From Deinococcus radiotolerans (GTDB taxonomy: Bacteria > Deinococcota > Deinococci > Deinococcales > Deinococcaceae): a DNA stretch of 64,000 nt. The notes beneath the pieces are model-generated. The model searched no databases. It saw only the letters and a list, made by a program, of their open reading frames with translations, and was not told where the DNA came from. The stretch is taken from positions 1,138,382-1,202,381 of the forward strand of contig NZ_BMPE01000001.1 of the NCBI RefSeq assembly GCF_014647435.1, read 5' to 3'. The position numbers were made by a program, and so were the translations under genes. This document shows, one piece after another, positions 42,380 through 50,402 of this stretch (positions are counted from its first letter, which is position 1; every line of letters begins with the position of its first letter).

Positions 42380-42866
42380 GTGGTACCTCCGACAGTGAGC
42401 CTAAGGCCGCGTGCATGACGCGCCGTGAGCCGGAGCATCGGCAATGTTAATGGTGCTTCAGGCCACCGTCAGCTTCAAGGATGGCAGGCGATCTGGGTCG
42501 TTCCAGCCGTCCTGCACGGCATGCGTACCGCTCTGGCGTCTCTCACAATAAATAAAGGGGTCTTAACGCAAGCTTCAGAGACCGTCAGCTCTGGAGGTCC
42601 ACACAATGACCGCGTTACTCCGCCGTCTTTTTAGACCCCATCTCTCTAGCTGCCGTCCCCCGCCCCCACGCCCCGCCAGGGCCGTCCCATCACCGCTCTG
42701 GAACTTCTACGCGCCCTCGGCTGCGACGAGTAAACCGCAGGCGCGTTTACTCTGGACTTCAGGCTGGCCCGCCACGCTCCCAGGGTGTCCGTGCGTCACG
42801 CGCCGAGGAGGTCAGGCCGACCGGTCCCCGCCCATCTGAGCGGGTAAATCGCGCCTGAAACGACGG
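42380..42866. other. Long intergenic region with an A+T-rich patch
   Basis: About 490 nt without a secure gene. The patch at 42543-42563 (ACAATAAATAAAGG) is the only A+T-rich spot in this G+C-rich stretch and could hold promoter elements for both directions. On the minus strand CTGAAG and TTATTT are 17 nt apart, which would give the PEGA gene a leader of about 170 nt. On the plus strand a GGAGGT precedes the ATG at 42606. Other open frames here lack support. Confidence 0.45.
42606..42733 (+). pseudogene. Possible small gene split by a frameshift at C runs
   Basis: ATG 42606 has GGAGGT 6 nt upstream and starts MTALLRRLFRPHLSSCRPPP. After the C-rich tract at about 42656-42675 a different frame, PRQGRPITALELLRALGCDE then TAA at 42731-42733, looks coding by third-position G/C. 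Joining them would give about 40 residues. Either a real frameshift, a sequencing slip in the C runs, or chance. Confidence 0.3.
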
Positions 42867-42904
42867 GAGCGCCGGGCCGCAGGTTTCACTGCGATCCGGC
42901 GCTC
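42867..42904 (-). terminator. Terminator of the tetR-PQQ cassette
   Basis: GAGCGCCGG (42867-42875) pairs with CCGGCGCTC (42896-42904), and an inner CGCAG/CTGCG stem extends it. Located 23 nt past the stop at 42928; CCGTCGTTTCAGG follows on the minus strand. Confidence 0.7.
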
Positions 42905-42927
42905 TCCCCTTTGCTCTGGTCTGCCGC

Positions 42928-43629
42928 TCAGCGGTACTGGGCCAGATCACCGGTGATGCGGTACGCCTTGCCCTGACTGTCCTGGAAGGCCAGGGTGAAC
43001 TGGCCCGTGGTGGGCAGGTTCGCCCCGCGGAAGGCGTACGTGACGACGCCCAGGTTCCGGAAGGTGGCGCGCCCGCTGGGCAGGGTGAAGTTGTCCACGT
43101 AGGGACCGTCAATGACGGGCGTGGCCGTGAAGGTGCGGTTCCCGACCTGCAAGGTGGCGGGCCGGAAGAAGTCGAGGTAGCTGCGCTCGCGCTGAGTAGG
43201 GGGCGTGACGGGGGTGGTGCGGTAGGCTAGCTGCCACTGCTCGCCTTCCTCATCCACGGCGAAGGGGCTGTGCGTGTAGATGCGGAAACTCAGGGTGTTC
43301 GCCACCTGACGGGCCAGCGCGGTGGCCTGCGCGGCGCTGAGTGGCTGGGCTTCCAGGTGGGACAGGTACGACTCGTACTGCACCTTCTCGAAGGGCGTGC
43401 TGAGGACCACGCCGTCCACCTCGGGGGAGTTGGGGTGCAGGATCACGTCGGCGTTGAACTGCCGCAGCAGGTACGGGCCGAGCTGGTACCCGGCGTCGGT
43501 GATGTTCATGGCGGCGCCGGCCGCCCGGGCCTGCTCGACCTGCGCCGCGCTCAGGGTGAGGGTCACGGCGGCCGCTGGCGTGCTCCACGCGCCCAGCAGG
43601 ATCAGGCTGGCAAGGGCAAGTCGGTTCAT
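42928..43629 (-). CDS. Secreted protein at the end of the PQQ cassette
   Basis: 233 residues with a signal peptide (MNRLALASLILLGAWSTPAAA). The mature part has two halves: a helical segment (SAAQVEQARAAGAAMNITDA, AAQATALARQVANTL) and a beta-rich C-terminus (LQVGNRTFTATPVIDGPYVD, TTGQFTLAFQDSQGKAYRI). No family is recognised. The start overlaps the dehydrogenase stop (ATGA), so the two are coupled and both go to the periplasm or surface. It may assist the dehydrogenase or act as a chaperone; that is inference from order only. Confidence 0.78.
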   Translation of the reverse strand: MNRLALASLILLGAWSTPAAAVTLTLSAAQVEQARAAGAAMNITDAGYQLGPYLLRQFNADVILHPNSPEVDGVVLSTPFEKVQYESYLSHLEAQPLSAAQATALARQVANTLSFRIYTHSPFAVDEEGEQWQLAYRTTPVTPPTQRERSYLDFFRPATLQVGNRTFTATPVIDGPYVDNFTLPSGRATFRNLGVVTYAFRGANLPTTGQFTLAFQDSQGKAYRITGDLAQYR

Positions 43630-45209
43630 TTGAGGGTGTAGATCGCGACGCGGCCCGTGACGTTCTTGCCGCTGACGGCGCCCTTGGAGGTGTTCCCGGC
43701 AATCACTGCGAAGTACTGCTGTCCGCCGACCGTGTACGTCGAGACGCCGCCGCCGATGAGGGCGCCGTCAATGTTGTCCTTGAACAGGACCTTCCCGCTG
43801 CGGGAGTCCAGGGCGAAGAAGGTGCCGTCCATGGCGCCGCCCAGCGTGAGGTTCCCGCCGGTGGTCGTGACGCCGCCGACGATGCGGACACCCGGGGTGC
43901 TGTAGCGCCAGCGTTCCTGCCCGGTGGCCGCGTCGAAGGACACGGCGTTGCCGATGGCCTTGCCCGCCGGGTCGAGCTGCATGGAGCCGCCGAAGAACAG
44001 CTGACCCTTGATCAGGCGCACCTCGCCGAGTTTCACGACGCCACACCAGTCGACGGTGGGGACGACCAGGGTGTTGTTCAGCTGGTCGAAGGACGGCCCG
44101 GACCACTGCGTGCCCGCCGAGTAGTTCGGGCAGATGTTCAGGCCCGCGCGGGTGGTGGGTTTCTCCTGGTTGGTGACCTTGATGGTCGCCTGCTTGAACA
44201 CCTGGTTCTTGGCGGTCTCGTCGTAACTGAATAGCCACCCGGCCTTCGTGGCGACCGCCATGCGCTTCTGGCCGTTCACGTCGTACAGGACGGGCGCGGC
44301 GGCCGTGTCGTAGTCCTTGTCGTCGTTGCGGATCTGCTGGTAGTGATGGTCGTACGCGCCGGTCTCGGCGTTCAGGGCCACGACGCTGTTCGTGAAGAGG
44401 TTGTCGCCGGGCCGGTACTGCGCGGCGAAGTCCGGGGCGGGGTTGCCGACCGAGACGTACAGCATGCCGGTGGCCGCGTCGATGGTGTAGCTCGTCCAGG
44501 TGCTGCCGCCGCCGGTGGCGGTCGAGTCGGCCTTCTGCCAGGTGTTCGCGCCGTACTGCGAGCCGGTCGGGATCAGGTCGAAGGTCCAGGCTTTCTTGCC
44601 GGTCTTCGCGTCGAAGGCGTACATGTGGGCCTTGATGCCCCAGTCGGCGCCGGCCTCTCCGATGTAGACCTTGCCGTTGTAGACGACGGGCGCGGCGGAC
44701 AGGAAGTACCCCACGCTGGAGTCCGCGACTTTCGTGTCCCACAGGGGCTTGCCAGTCCCGGCGTCCAGGGCGATCAGGTGCGCGTCGGGCGTACCGCGGT
44801 AGATCACGCCGTCGGCGATGGCCACGCCGCGGTTGGTGGTCAGGACGGACGTGCCGGTCGGCTTGTACTTGTGCACCCACAGGGGTTTGCAGGTGGCGGC
44901 GTCAATGGCGAACGTGCGGTACATCTGCGTGAAGAACAGCACGCCCTTGTACATCTGCGGGGTGGCCTGGAAGCCGCCGTCGTCCTTGGTGTCGAAGGTG
45001 CACACGCGGCGCAGGCCGCTGACGTTGTCCGCGTTGACCTGATCCAGCGGGGAGTACCGCTGGCCCATGTAGCCCTTGTTGTACATCAGCCAGGAGTCGG
45101 TGGCCTGGTCGGCGTTGTTCAGTTCCTCCTGGCTGGGTCCCGAGACGGCCAGGGCTGGGCTGAGCAGAGCGGAGAGCAGGAGACTCGCGGCGCACAGATG
45201 TTTCTTCAT
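43626..45209 (-). CDS. PQQ-type quinoprotein dehydrogenase with altered active-site residues
   Basis: 527 residues with a signal peptide (MKKHLCAASLLLSALLSPAL) and an eight-bladed propeller built from Trp-docking units (LDAGTGKPLWDTKV, FDAKTGKKAWTFDL, FDAATGQERWRYST). Overall order matches methanol/ethanol dehydrogenases, e.g. GNPAPDFAAQYRPGDNLFTN. Two positions differ: the catalytic Asp of the xxLDxDTG strand is Asn here (VVALNAETG), and the calcium-binding Glu of GAELG is Asp (GADWG). The vicinal Cys pair is missing. It may use another mechanism, bind PQQ without the standard chemistry, or be non-catalytic. The ribosome site GGAGGG precedes the ATG. It is in one run with tetR and cytochrome c. 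Confidence 0.85.
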   Translation of the reverse strand: MKKHLCAASLLLSALLSPALAVSGPSQEELNNADQATDSWLMYNKGYMGQRYSPLDQVNADNVSGLRRVCTFDTKDDGGFQATPQMYKGVLFFTQMYRTFAIDAATCKPLWVHKYKPTGTSVLTTNRGVAIADGVIYRGTPDAHLIALDAGTGKPLWDTKVADSSVGYFLSAAPVVYNGKVYIGEAGADWGIKAHMYAFDAKTGKKAWTFDLIPTGSQYGANTWQKADSTATGGGSTWTSYTIDAATGMLYVSVGNPAPDFAAQYRPGDNLFTNSVVALNAETGAYDHHYQQIRNDDKDYDTAAAPVLYDVNGQKRMAVATKAGWLFSYDETAKNQVFKQATIKVTNQEKPTTRAGLNICPNYSAGTQWSGPSFDQLNNTLVVPTVDWCGVVKLGEVRLIKGQLFFGGSMQLDPAGKAIGNAVSFDAATGQERWRYSTPGVRIVGGVTTTGGNLTLGGAMDGTFFALDSRSGKVLFKDNIDGALIGGGVSTYTVGGQQYFAVIAGNTSKGAVSGKNVTGRVAIYTLK

Positions 45210-45224
45210 GGTTCCCTCCGGGGG

Positions 45225-45277
45225 ACGGCACTCGTGCCGTGAGACAGGACGGCCCTGCCGGTCACGGACGTGACCGG
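45225..45277 (-). other. Two adjacent perfect dyads between the cytochrome and dehydrogenase genes
   Basis: ACGGCAC-TC-GTGCCGT spans 45225-45240 and CCGGTCAC-GGAC-GTGACCGG spans 45258-45277. Both are perfect and lie in the 97-nt spacer ahead of the dehydrogenase ribosome site. They could be RNA hairpins that separate cytochrome and dehydrogenase transcript levels, or binding sites for a regulator. Confidence 0.6.
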
Positions 45278-45306
45278 ATGCGGGCGCAGCCAGGACTTGT
45301 GGGGCT

Positions 45307-45693
45307 TTACTTCTTGAAGGTGCCGGTCTTCAGGGCGCTGGCGGTCAGGGGTTTGGCGCTGGGCTTGAAACCGTTTTTCTGGAGGACGTACGCCACGAGA
45401 TTCAGGTACTCGGCGGGTTTGAGGCTGCCGGGTTTGGTCTGCGGCATGGTGCTGGTCATGATGAAATGGAAGTCGTCGAGGGAGTTGGCCGCCCATTTCT
45501 TCAGGAATTCAGGGCCGGCCAGTTTGGGCGCGCCGCCGTTGTTCAGTGCGGCGCCGTGGCAGGCCGCGCACTGCGCTTTGTAGACTTTCGCGCCCGCGTC
45601 CGCCTGCGCCTTGGTGAAGGCGGGGGGCGCGGCGAGGGCGGCACTGGCCACCAGGCTAATCAGGAGGGCAACGGACTGGGCTGGACGGGGCAT
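45307..45693 (-). CDS. Class I cytochrome c, electron acceptor of the cassette
   Basis: 128 residues with a signal peptide (VALLISLVASAALAA). One heme site, CAACH in YKAQCAACHGAALNNGG, with the distal Met probably in TSTMPQTKPGSL. The domain ends with EYLNLVAYVLQKNGF, the usual C-terminal helix. It should take electrons from the neighbouring quinoprotein and pass them to the respiratory chain. Its start lies 38 nt inside the tetR stop, so the genes overlap. Confidence 0.92.
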   Translation of the reverse strand: MPRPAQSVALLISLVASAALAAPPAFTKAQADAGAKVYKAQCAACHGAALNNGGAPKLAGPEFLKKWAANSLDDFHFIMTSTMPQTKPGSLKPAEYLNLVAYVLQKNGFKPSAKPLTASALKTGTFKK

Positions 45694-46303
45694 CGGGACT
45701 CCTTGGGGTCATCAGGGGCAGGATCAGGCGGGTGACCTCCTGAACGGCGTCGTCCACGGTGGCCTGCGCCGTGTGCAGTCGCGCCAGGAAGAAGCGTTCC
45801 GTCAGTCCCACGTAGGCTTGAGCGAGACTTTCCGCGGGGATGTCACTGTTGATCAGGCCGCGCGTCTGCGCGTCCTGGAAGGTGCGGGTGTAGATCTGAA
45901 TGAACGGTTCGTAACGGTCCGGATTCTTGTTGTTCTCCTCCAGCACCAGTCGGGTCAGTTCCGGGTCTTCCATCAGCAGGGCGTAGAGGTTGTGCAGACC
46001 GGTCTGCAGGTGTTCGCGCAGGGTGCGCGTGCCGGGGTCGGCGAGGATGTGGGCGGCGGCGTCCCACCAGGTTTCCAGCGTGCCGGTGATGATGGACTCG
46101 TAGGCGGCTTCCTTGCTGGGCCAGGTGCGGTAGAAGGTGGGTTGCGTGAGCTGCGCCGCCGCGACGATGGAACTGACCTTGGTGCCGTGCAGACCGTGCC
46201 GCGCGAACTCGCGGATGGCAGCCGAGCGCAGCCGCTGGGTGTTCAGCAGATGCCTTCTGGTCTGTGGATGGAGAGCAGAGCCTGAGCGCCCGATACTCCT
46301 CAA
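45656..46303 (-). CDS. TetR family regulator of the PQQ cassette
   Basis: About 215 residues. The helix-turn-helix is AAIREFARHGLHGTKVSSIV followed by QLTQPTFYRTWPSKEAAYES, with a helical ligand domain after it (RLVLEENNKNPDRYEPFIQI, AQAYVGLTERFFLARLH). The start is unclear. A strong AAAGGAGG sits directly before the in-frame TTG at 46303, too close for usual spacing. The only in-frame GTG lies much further up (46414), ahead of the likely promoter. TTG is given as the best guess. It heads the operon with cytochrome c, dehydrogenase and secreted protein, so it probably represses its own operon in response to a substrate. Confidence 0.85.
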   Translation of the reverse strand: MRSIGRSGSALHPQTRRHLLNTQRLRSAAIREFARHGLHGTKVSSIVAAAQLTQPTFYRTWPSKEAAYESIITGTLETWWDAAAHILADPGTRTLREHLQTGLHNLYALLMEDPELTRLVLEENNKNPDRYEPFIQIYTRTFQDAQTRGLINSDIPAESLAQAYVGLTERFFLARLHTAQATVDDAVQEVTRLILPLMTPRSPDAPSSPVRCPPD

Positions 46304-46328
46304 CCTCCTTTCAACTTTGTGTATGAGT

Positions 46329-46372
46329 ATGCTAAGAGCGTGTAGATGTACTCTCAAGTCCGGTTTGAGTAC
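46329..46372 (-). promoter_or_regulatory. Promoter and operator of the tetR-PQQ operon
   Basis: On the minus strand TTGAGA (46357-46352) and TAGCAT (46334-46329) are 17 nt apart, a good -35/-10 pair about 25 nt above the tetR ribosome site. The -35 lies within the dyad GTACTC-N13-GAGTAC (46348-46372), whose inner part is also nearly symmetrical (CTCAA/TTGAG). A TetR protein bound there would block RNA polymerase, as in autoregulated TetR systems. Confidence 0.6.
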
Positions 46373-46576
46373 GTTTGGAAGCGCTGGTGTCAACCAATTC
46401 CTGACGACGTGCACGACAGGCCACGCTGACCCTATTTCTCTCCAGACGAAAACGGTTCCGTGGGCAGCGTCGGGTGGATCCAGGAGAGCGGCATCCTCCG
46501 CTCATACTTATGCGCACACCACACACGGGGACAGCACCCTCCCAGGATGCACCTGAACTGAGCGGGGGACTTGTAC

Positions 46577-46582
46577 TAGCCT
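46577..46582 (+). promoter_or_regulatory. Possible leaderless -10 for the mqnB transcript
   Basis: TAGCCT, 6 nt before the ATG of the short leader frame at 46589. Confidence 0.5.
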
Positions 46583-46588
46583 GGACCC

Positions 46589-46639
46589 ATGCTCTGCCTG
46601 CTGCCCGCTCCCCTGTGCCCCCCGGGTCGGCCCGCGTGA
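46589..46639 (+). CDS. Short leader frame overlapping mqnB
   Basis: MLCLLPAPLCPPGRPA (16 residues). The ATG lies 6 nt after a TANNNT hexamer and its TGA overlaps the mqnB GTG (GTGA). It is out of frame with mqnB. It could deliver ribosomes to mqnB by coupling. It may equally be accidental; there is no ribosome site and the peptide has no known relatives. Confidence 0.4.
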   Translation: MLCLLPAPLCPPGRPA

Positions 46640-47283
46640 CGGCCGCGCTGATTGTCGTCGCCACGGCCGGCGAGGCCGCGCGACTGGCGGATCTGCACGC
46701 CCGGGTGGTCGTGAGCGGCGTCGGGCCGGTCGCGGCGGCCCTGGCCACGCAGCGCGCCCTGGCGCAGGCTCCGGCGCGACTGGTGATCAGCGCTGGCATT
46801 GGCGGCGCGTACCCGGACAGTGGCCTGCGCCCCGCTGATCTGGCGGTGTCCAGCGTCATGGTGCAGGCAGACCTGGGCGCCTGGGACGGGGACGGGTTCA
46901 TGCCGTTGGCTGCGCTGGGCCTGTCGGTCCGGCCGGACGCGGCGCAGGACGCGGTCTTCACGGCGTGGGTGCGCGCGCCGCAGGTGGCGGTCCGTGCAGG
47001 CGCGGCGCTGGGGCCCGCCCTGACCCTGAGTGGCGTGACGGGCAGCCTCGCGCAGGCCGCGGCGCTTGAAGCCCGGCATCCGGGCGCGCTGTGCGAGGGT
47101 ATGGAGGGCGCGGGGGTGGCGCACGCAGCCCTACTGGCGGGCGTTCCGGCGCTGGAGGTGCGCGGCATCAGCAACCCGGTCGGTCCGCGCGACCGGCAGG
47201 CGTGGCGCATCCCCGAGGCGCTGGCGGCCACCCGCCGGGGCGTGCAGGCCGCGCTGGAGGAACTGCTGATCAGTGAGGCGTGA
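46636..47283 (+). CDS. mqnB: Futalosine hydrolase
   Basis: Removes hypoxanthine from futalosine in the alternative menaquinone pathway, which Deinococcus uses. 215 residues from GTG 46636. The nucleoside-phosphorylase fold is visible: TAALIVVATAGEAARL, RVVVSGVGPVAAALATQRAL, LVISAGIGGAYPDSGL, and the substrate-site Glu in CEGMEGAGVAHAALLAGVP, with VRGISNPVGPRDRQAW after it. The start was chosen because family members begin directly with the first beta strand. No other mqn gene is in the window. Confidence 0.88.
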   Translation: MTAALIVVATAGEAARLADLHARVVVSGVGPVAAALATQRALAQAPARLVISAGIGGAYPDSGLRPADLAVSSVMVQADLGAWDGDGFMPLAALGLSVRPDAAQDAVFTAWVRAPQVAVRAGAALGPALTLSGVTGSLAQAAALEARHPGALCEGMEGAGVAHAALLAGVPALEVRGISNPVGPRDRQAWRIPEALAATRRGVQAALEELLISEA

Positions 47284-47346
47284 GCGGTGGGCAGCGGCCC
47301 TCTCCCTGCGGATCAGGCGGGCGCCCTGAGTCCGTTCCCGCTGCGG

Positions 47347-48183
47347 TTACAGCAGGCGGCCGTCGTCGGGGAAGTCGAGCGGGTCCGGGGTCTGCACGGG
47401 CACACCGTGGGCGTTGAGGGCCTCGCGCAGCATGGGGATGTTCTTCAGCGCGTGGCCCTTGGTGGTGTTCTCGAAGAACACGTACAGTTCGCTCAGGTCC
47501 TCGGCGACCAGCGCGATCTTCTGCGCCCACTCGTCCATCTCGTCCCGTGAGTAGCGGTAGTCGTGCCGTTCGGCGGCGCTCTGGCCGTCCCACCAGTTCG
47601 CGGCGTTGCGGCCGTGCAGGCGCAGGTAGCCCACGTCGGCCGTGACGTGCAGTTGCGGTTCGGGCAGCCCGCCGGCGGGCGGGTAGTCGGGGCTGACCCA
47701 GATGACGCCGCGTTCAGCCATGCCCTCGCGGACCTCGGGGAGGTCCCAGCCTTCATGCCGGATCTCGACGGCCAGTTCATGCCCGGCGAAGCGTTCCGTG
47801 AGCATCTGCAGGTAGCGGCGGTTGGCAGCCGTGCGGTGGAAGGAGTACGGGAACTGCGCCAGGTAGGGGCCCAGCACGCCCGCCTCGCGCAGCGGTTCGG
47901 GGCTTTGCAGCATGCGGTCGAAGTCCGCGTCGGTGGGGGCGCGGTCGTGCGTGAACACCCGGTGGAGTTTCACGGTGAAGCGCACCCGTCCGGCGCTCTT
48001 GCGGAGCATGCCCTCGAAGGCTTTCAGGCCGGGAATGCCGTAGAAGGAGGCGTTCAGTTCGGTGGCGTCGAAGTGCCGGGCGTAGGTGCTCAGGTAGTCG
48101 TCCTTGCGCACGCCGTCGTAGAGCAGGCCCGCCTGTGCCCAGTCGTCGTTGCTGTAGCCGCCGCAGCCGATGTACACGCGCAT
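47347..48183 (-). CDS. DUF72 (YecE-like) TIM-barrel protein
   Basis: 278 residues. Opens RVYIGCGGYSNDDWAQAGLL and continues with YARHFDATELNASFYGIPG, FTVKLHRVFTHDR, VEIRHEGWDLPEVRE, YLRLHGRNAANWWDG and DLSELYVFFENTTKGHALKN, the ordered signature of DUF72. Fold is a TIM barrel; biochemical activity is not established. The start is supported by TACCCT 7 nt upstream, the same -10 and similar spacer as the gene at 18310. Confidence 0.92.
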   Translation of the reverse strand: MRVYIGCGGYSNDDWAQAGLLYDGVRKDDYLSTYARHFDATELNASFYGIPGLKAFEGMLRKSAGRVRFTVKLHRVFTHDRAPTDADFDRMLQSPEPLREAGVLGPYLAQFPYSFHRTAANRRYLQMLTERFAGHELAVEIRHEGWDLPEVREGMAERGVIWVSPDYPPAGGLPEPQLHVTADVGYLRLHGRNAANWWDGQSAAERHDYRYSRDEMDEWAQKIALVAEDLSELYVFFENTTKGHALKNIPMLREALNAHGVPVQTPDPLDFPDDGRLL

Positions 48184-48190
48184 GCCTGTC

Positions 48191-48196
48191 AGGGTA
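48191..48196 (-). promoter_or_regulatory. Leaderless -10 for the DUF72 gene
   Basis: TACCCT on the minus strand, 7 nt before the ATG at 48183. Confidence 0.65.
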
Positions 48197-48259
48197 CCGC
48201 CCGGCGCGTGAGGGCGGATTTCCGTTCCGTTGACGCATGGCGCGCGGGGGCGGCTGGGG

Positions 48260-48685
48260 TCAGTGGGTGCGGGGGGGGCGGTTCAGGGCCGTCCAGAAGG
48301 CCTGGATGGTGCGCAGCGCCTCACGGAACTGCGTGAAGTCCAGGGGTTTGACGACGTAGGCGCTCGCGCCGTGCGCGTAGGATTCGCGGATGTCGCGGCT
48401 CTCGCCGCTGGTGGTGAGCATCACGACCGGCAGGCTCTGCAGGCCTGTCTCGGACCGGATGGCGTCCAGCACGGCGATGCCGTCCATCTGCGGCATGTTG
48501 AGGTCCAGCAGGATCAGGTCGGGCAACTGACCGTGATCCCGGGCGTCGCGCAGGACACCAAGGGCTTCGGGGCCGCTGTGGGCCACGCTGACCTCGGCGT
48601 CCCCGGCAGAGACGTCGTCCAGGGCGGTCAGGGCGAGTTCTATGTCGTTGGGGTTGTCGTCGATGATCAGGATTCTGCGGTTCAC
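48260..48685 (-). CDS. Single-domain response regulator (Rcp1-like)
   Basis: 141 residues, receiver domain only. Acidic pocket DDN at 9-11 (LIIDDNPND), phosphoacceptor Asp in LILLDLNMPQMDG, Thr in VVMLTTSGESRD and Lys in AYVVKPLDFTQF. The insert pattern (SGPEALGVLRDA, FRTIQAFW-like end) recalls Rcp1 partners of bacteriophytochromes. No histidine kinase is nearby, so its partner is elsewhere. The start is GTG with GGGAGG 4 nt upstream and a promoter further up. Confidence 0.92.
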   Translation of the reverse strand: MNRRILIIDDNPNDIELALTALDDVSAGDAEVSVAHSGPEALGVLRDARDHGQLPDLILLDLNMPQMDGIAVLDAIRSETGLQSLPVVMLTTSGESRDIRESYAHGASAYVVKPLDFTQFREALRTIQAFWTALNRPPRTH

Positions 48686-48745
48686 GGGGCCTCCCGGTGG
48701 GGTGAGGTCGCCTTCCGGGAGGCGCCGCGCCTCCCACTGACCCGC

Positions 48746-48775
48746 AGCATAGCAAAGCTGATGAGCCTTTCCTAA
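48746..48775 (-). promoter_or_regulatory. Promoter of the response-regulator gene
   Basis: TTAGGA (48775-48770) and TATGCT (48751-48746) on the minus strand, 18 nt apart, about 60 nt above the GTG at 48685. A conventional leadered promoter, unlike most here. Confidence 0.5.
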
Positions 48776-48868
48776 ACTCGATTTAACGTTAGGCGATTCG
48801 GCCTAGGGCCAGCCGACAGGTCAGGCAGCCGACTGGGCAGGCCCCCACTGGCCGGGCGGGGCAGCGCG

Positions 48869-48874
48869 TAGACT
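48869..48874 (+). promoter_or_regulatory. Leaderless -10 for hisF
   Basis: TAGACT, 7 nt before the ATG at 48882. Confidence 0.7.
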
Positions 48875-48881
48875 GCGCCCC

Positions 48882-49679
48882 ATGTTGACCAAGCGCATCA
48901 TTCCCTGCCTGGACGTCCAGAATGGACGGGTGGTGAAGAACGTCCGGTTCTTCGAGAACCACCGCGACGCGGGCGACCCCCTGGCGCTCGCGCAGGCGTA
49001 CGAGGCGCAGCAGGCCGACGAGCTGGTCTTCTACGACATCACCGCCACGCATGAGGGCCGCAGCCTGATGCTGGACGTTGCCGCGCGGGTGGCCGAGCAG
49101 GTTATGATGCCCCTGACCGTGGGCGGCGGCGTGAATCACCTCTCGGATTTCCGCGCTCTGCTCCTGGCGGGCGCGGACAAGATCAGCGTGAACAGCGGCG
49201 CCCTGAGCCGCCCCGAACTGATCCGCGAGGCCAGTGACCATTACGGCGCGCAGTGCGTGATGCTCAGCATTGACGCCAAACGCCGCTCCGGTGGCGGCTG
49301 GAACGTGTACCGCGCGGGCGGCCGCGTGGACACCGGCCTGGACCTGATCGAATGGGCCACGCGCGGGCAGGCGCTCGGCGCTGGTGAGATCTGCCTGAAC
49401 GTCATGGACGCCGACGGCACCCGGGACGGCTTCGCGCTGGACGCCACGCGCGCCGTGGCCCGCGCCGTGGACCTGCCGGTCATCGCCTCCGGTGGCGCCG
49501 GGAAACTGGAGGACTTCCGCGACGTGCTGCGCGCCGGGGATCTGGGCGGCAACGCCGACGCCGCGCTGGCCGCCAGCGTCTTCCACTTCGGCGAGCTGAC
49601 CGTCCCGCAGGTCAAGGCGTACCTCAGGGGCGAGGGGCTGCCGGTGCGGCCCGACTGGCACGACACGCACCGCCTCTGA
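48882..49679 (+). CDS. hisF: Imidazole glycerol phosphate synthase subunit HisF
   Basis: 265 residues, TIM barrel. Cyclase subunit that joins ammonia from HisH to PRFAR, giving IGP and AICAR. The start [20 protein letters not shown] and catalytic Asp11 (CLDV) are present; the phosphate-binding loops TVGGGVN and IASGGAGK, and the second catalytic Asp in [15 protein letters not shown], are intact. Followed 40 nt later by hisIE. No hisH in the window. Confidence 0.97.
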   Translation: MLTKRIIPCLDVQNGRVVKNVRFFENHRDAGDPLALAQAYEAQQADELVFYDITATHEGRSLMLDVAARVAEQVMMPLTVGGGVNHLSDFRALLLAGADKISVNSGALSRPELIREASDHYGAQCVMLSIDAKRRSGGGWNVYRAGGRVDTGLDLIEWATRGQALGAGEICLNVMDADGTRDGFALDATRAVARAVDLPVIASGGAGKLEDFRDVLRAGDLGGNADAALAASVFHFGELTVPQVKAYLRGEGLPVRPDWHDTHRL

Positions 49680-49718
49680 ACTTCACCCTGTTCTCTTCTG
49701 GCCTCTGGAGGGCCTGAC

Positions 49719-50387
49719 ATGACCTCCCCCATCACCCTGGACTCCCTGAACTTCGATCCTCAGACCGGCCTGATTCCGGTCGTCACCCAGGACGCCCGCA
49801 GCGGCGCCGTCCTGATGCAGGCCTGGGCGGACCGCGCCGCCGTGCAGCGCACCCTGGACACCCGCGAGGCCACGTACTGGTCCCGTTCCCGCCGCGAACA
49901 GTGGGTCAAGGGCGCCACGAGCGGCCACACCCAGCAGGTCGTGGACGTGCAGGCCGACTGCGACGCCGACAGCCTGCTGTACCGCGTGCATCAGACCGGC
50001 CCGGCGTGCCACACGGGCGCGTACTCCTGCTACCACCAGCCGCTGCTGACCGGCGACGCCCCACCTGCCGGGCTGGACGGCACGCTGGACCGCGTGTACG
50101 CCACCATCACCGAGCGGCTGGCCACGCTGCCCGAGACCAGTTACGTGGCCCGCCTGCACGCCGGCGGCCTGGACCGCGTACTGAAGAAGATCAGCGAGGA
50201 GAGCGGCGAGGTGCTGCTGGCCGCCAAGAACGCCGACCGGGCCGAACTGGCCACCGAGGTCGCCGACCTGCTGTTCCACACGCTGTTCGCCATGGCCGAA
50301 GTGGGCGTCAGCCCCGCCGACGTGGCCGCCGTGCTTCAGGAACGCGAGGGCCGCACCGGCCTGAAAGGCCCGAAAGAGGTCGGCTGA
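49719..50387 (+). CDS. hisIE: Bifunctional phosphoribosyl-AMP cyclohydrolase / phosphoribosyl-ATP pyrophosphatase
   Basis: 222 residues, two domains. The N-terminal HisI (about 1-115) has the metal site [17 protein letters not shown] and the Cys pair in [12 protein letters not shown]. The C-terminal HisE (about 120-220) has [16 protein letters not shown] and [15 protein letters not shown]. It carries out steps 2 and 3 of histidine synthesis. A ribosome site GGAGGG lies upstream, so it is translated from the hisF transcript. No terminator is obvious before the convergent nucS stop 15 nt away. Confidence 0.96.
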   Translation: MTSPITLDSLNFDPQTGLIPVVTQDARSGAVLMQAWADRAAVQRTLDTREATYWSRSRREQWVKGATSGHTQQVVDVQADCDADSLLYRVHQTGPACHTGAYSCYHQPLLTGDAPPAGLDGTLDRVYATITERLATLPETSYVARLHAGGLDRVLKKISEESGEVLLAAKNADRAELATEVADLLFHTLFAMAEVGVSPADVAAVLQEREGRTGLKGPKEVG

Positions 50388-50402
50388 GCCGGCCGCGCGC
50401 CG

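Noticed and set aside
42425..42634. 69-codon plus-strand frame
   Set aside because: No ribosome site or -10 at its start, antisense to the PEGA gene's upstream region, and no coding-like third-position bias.
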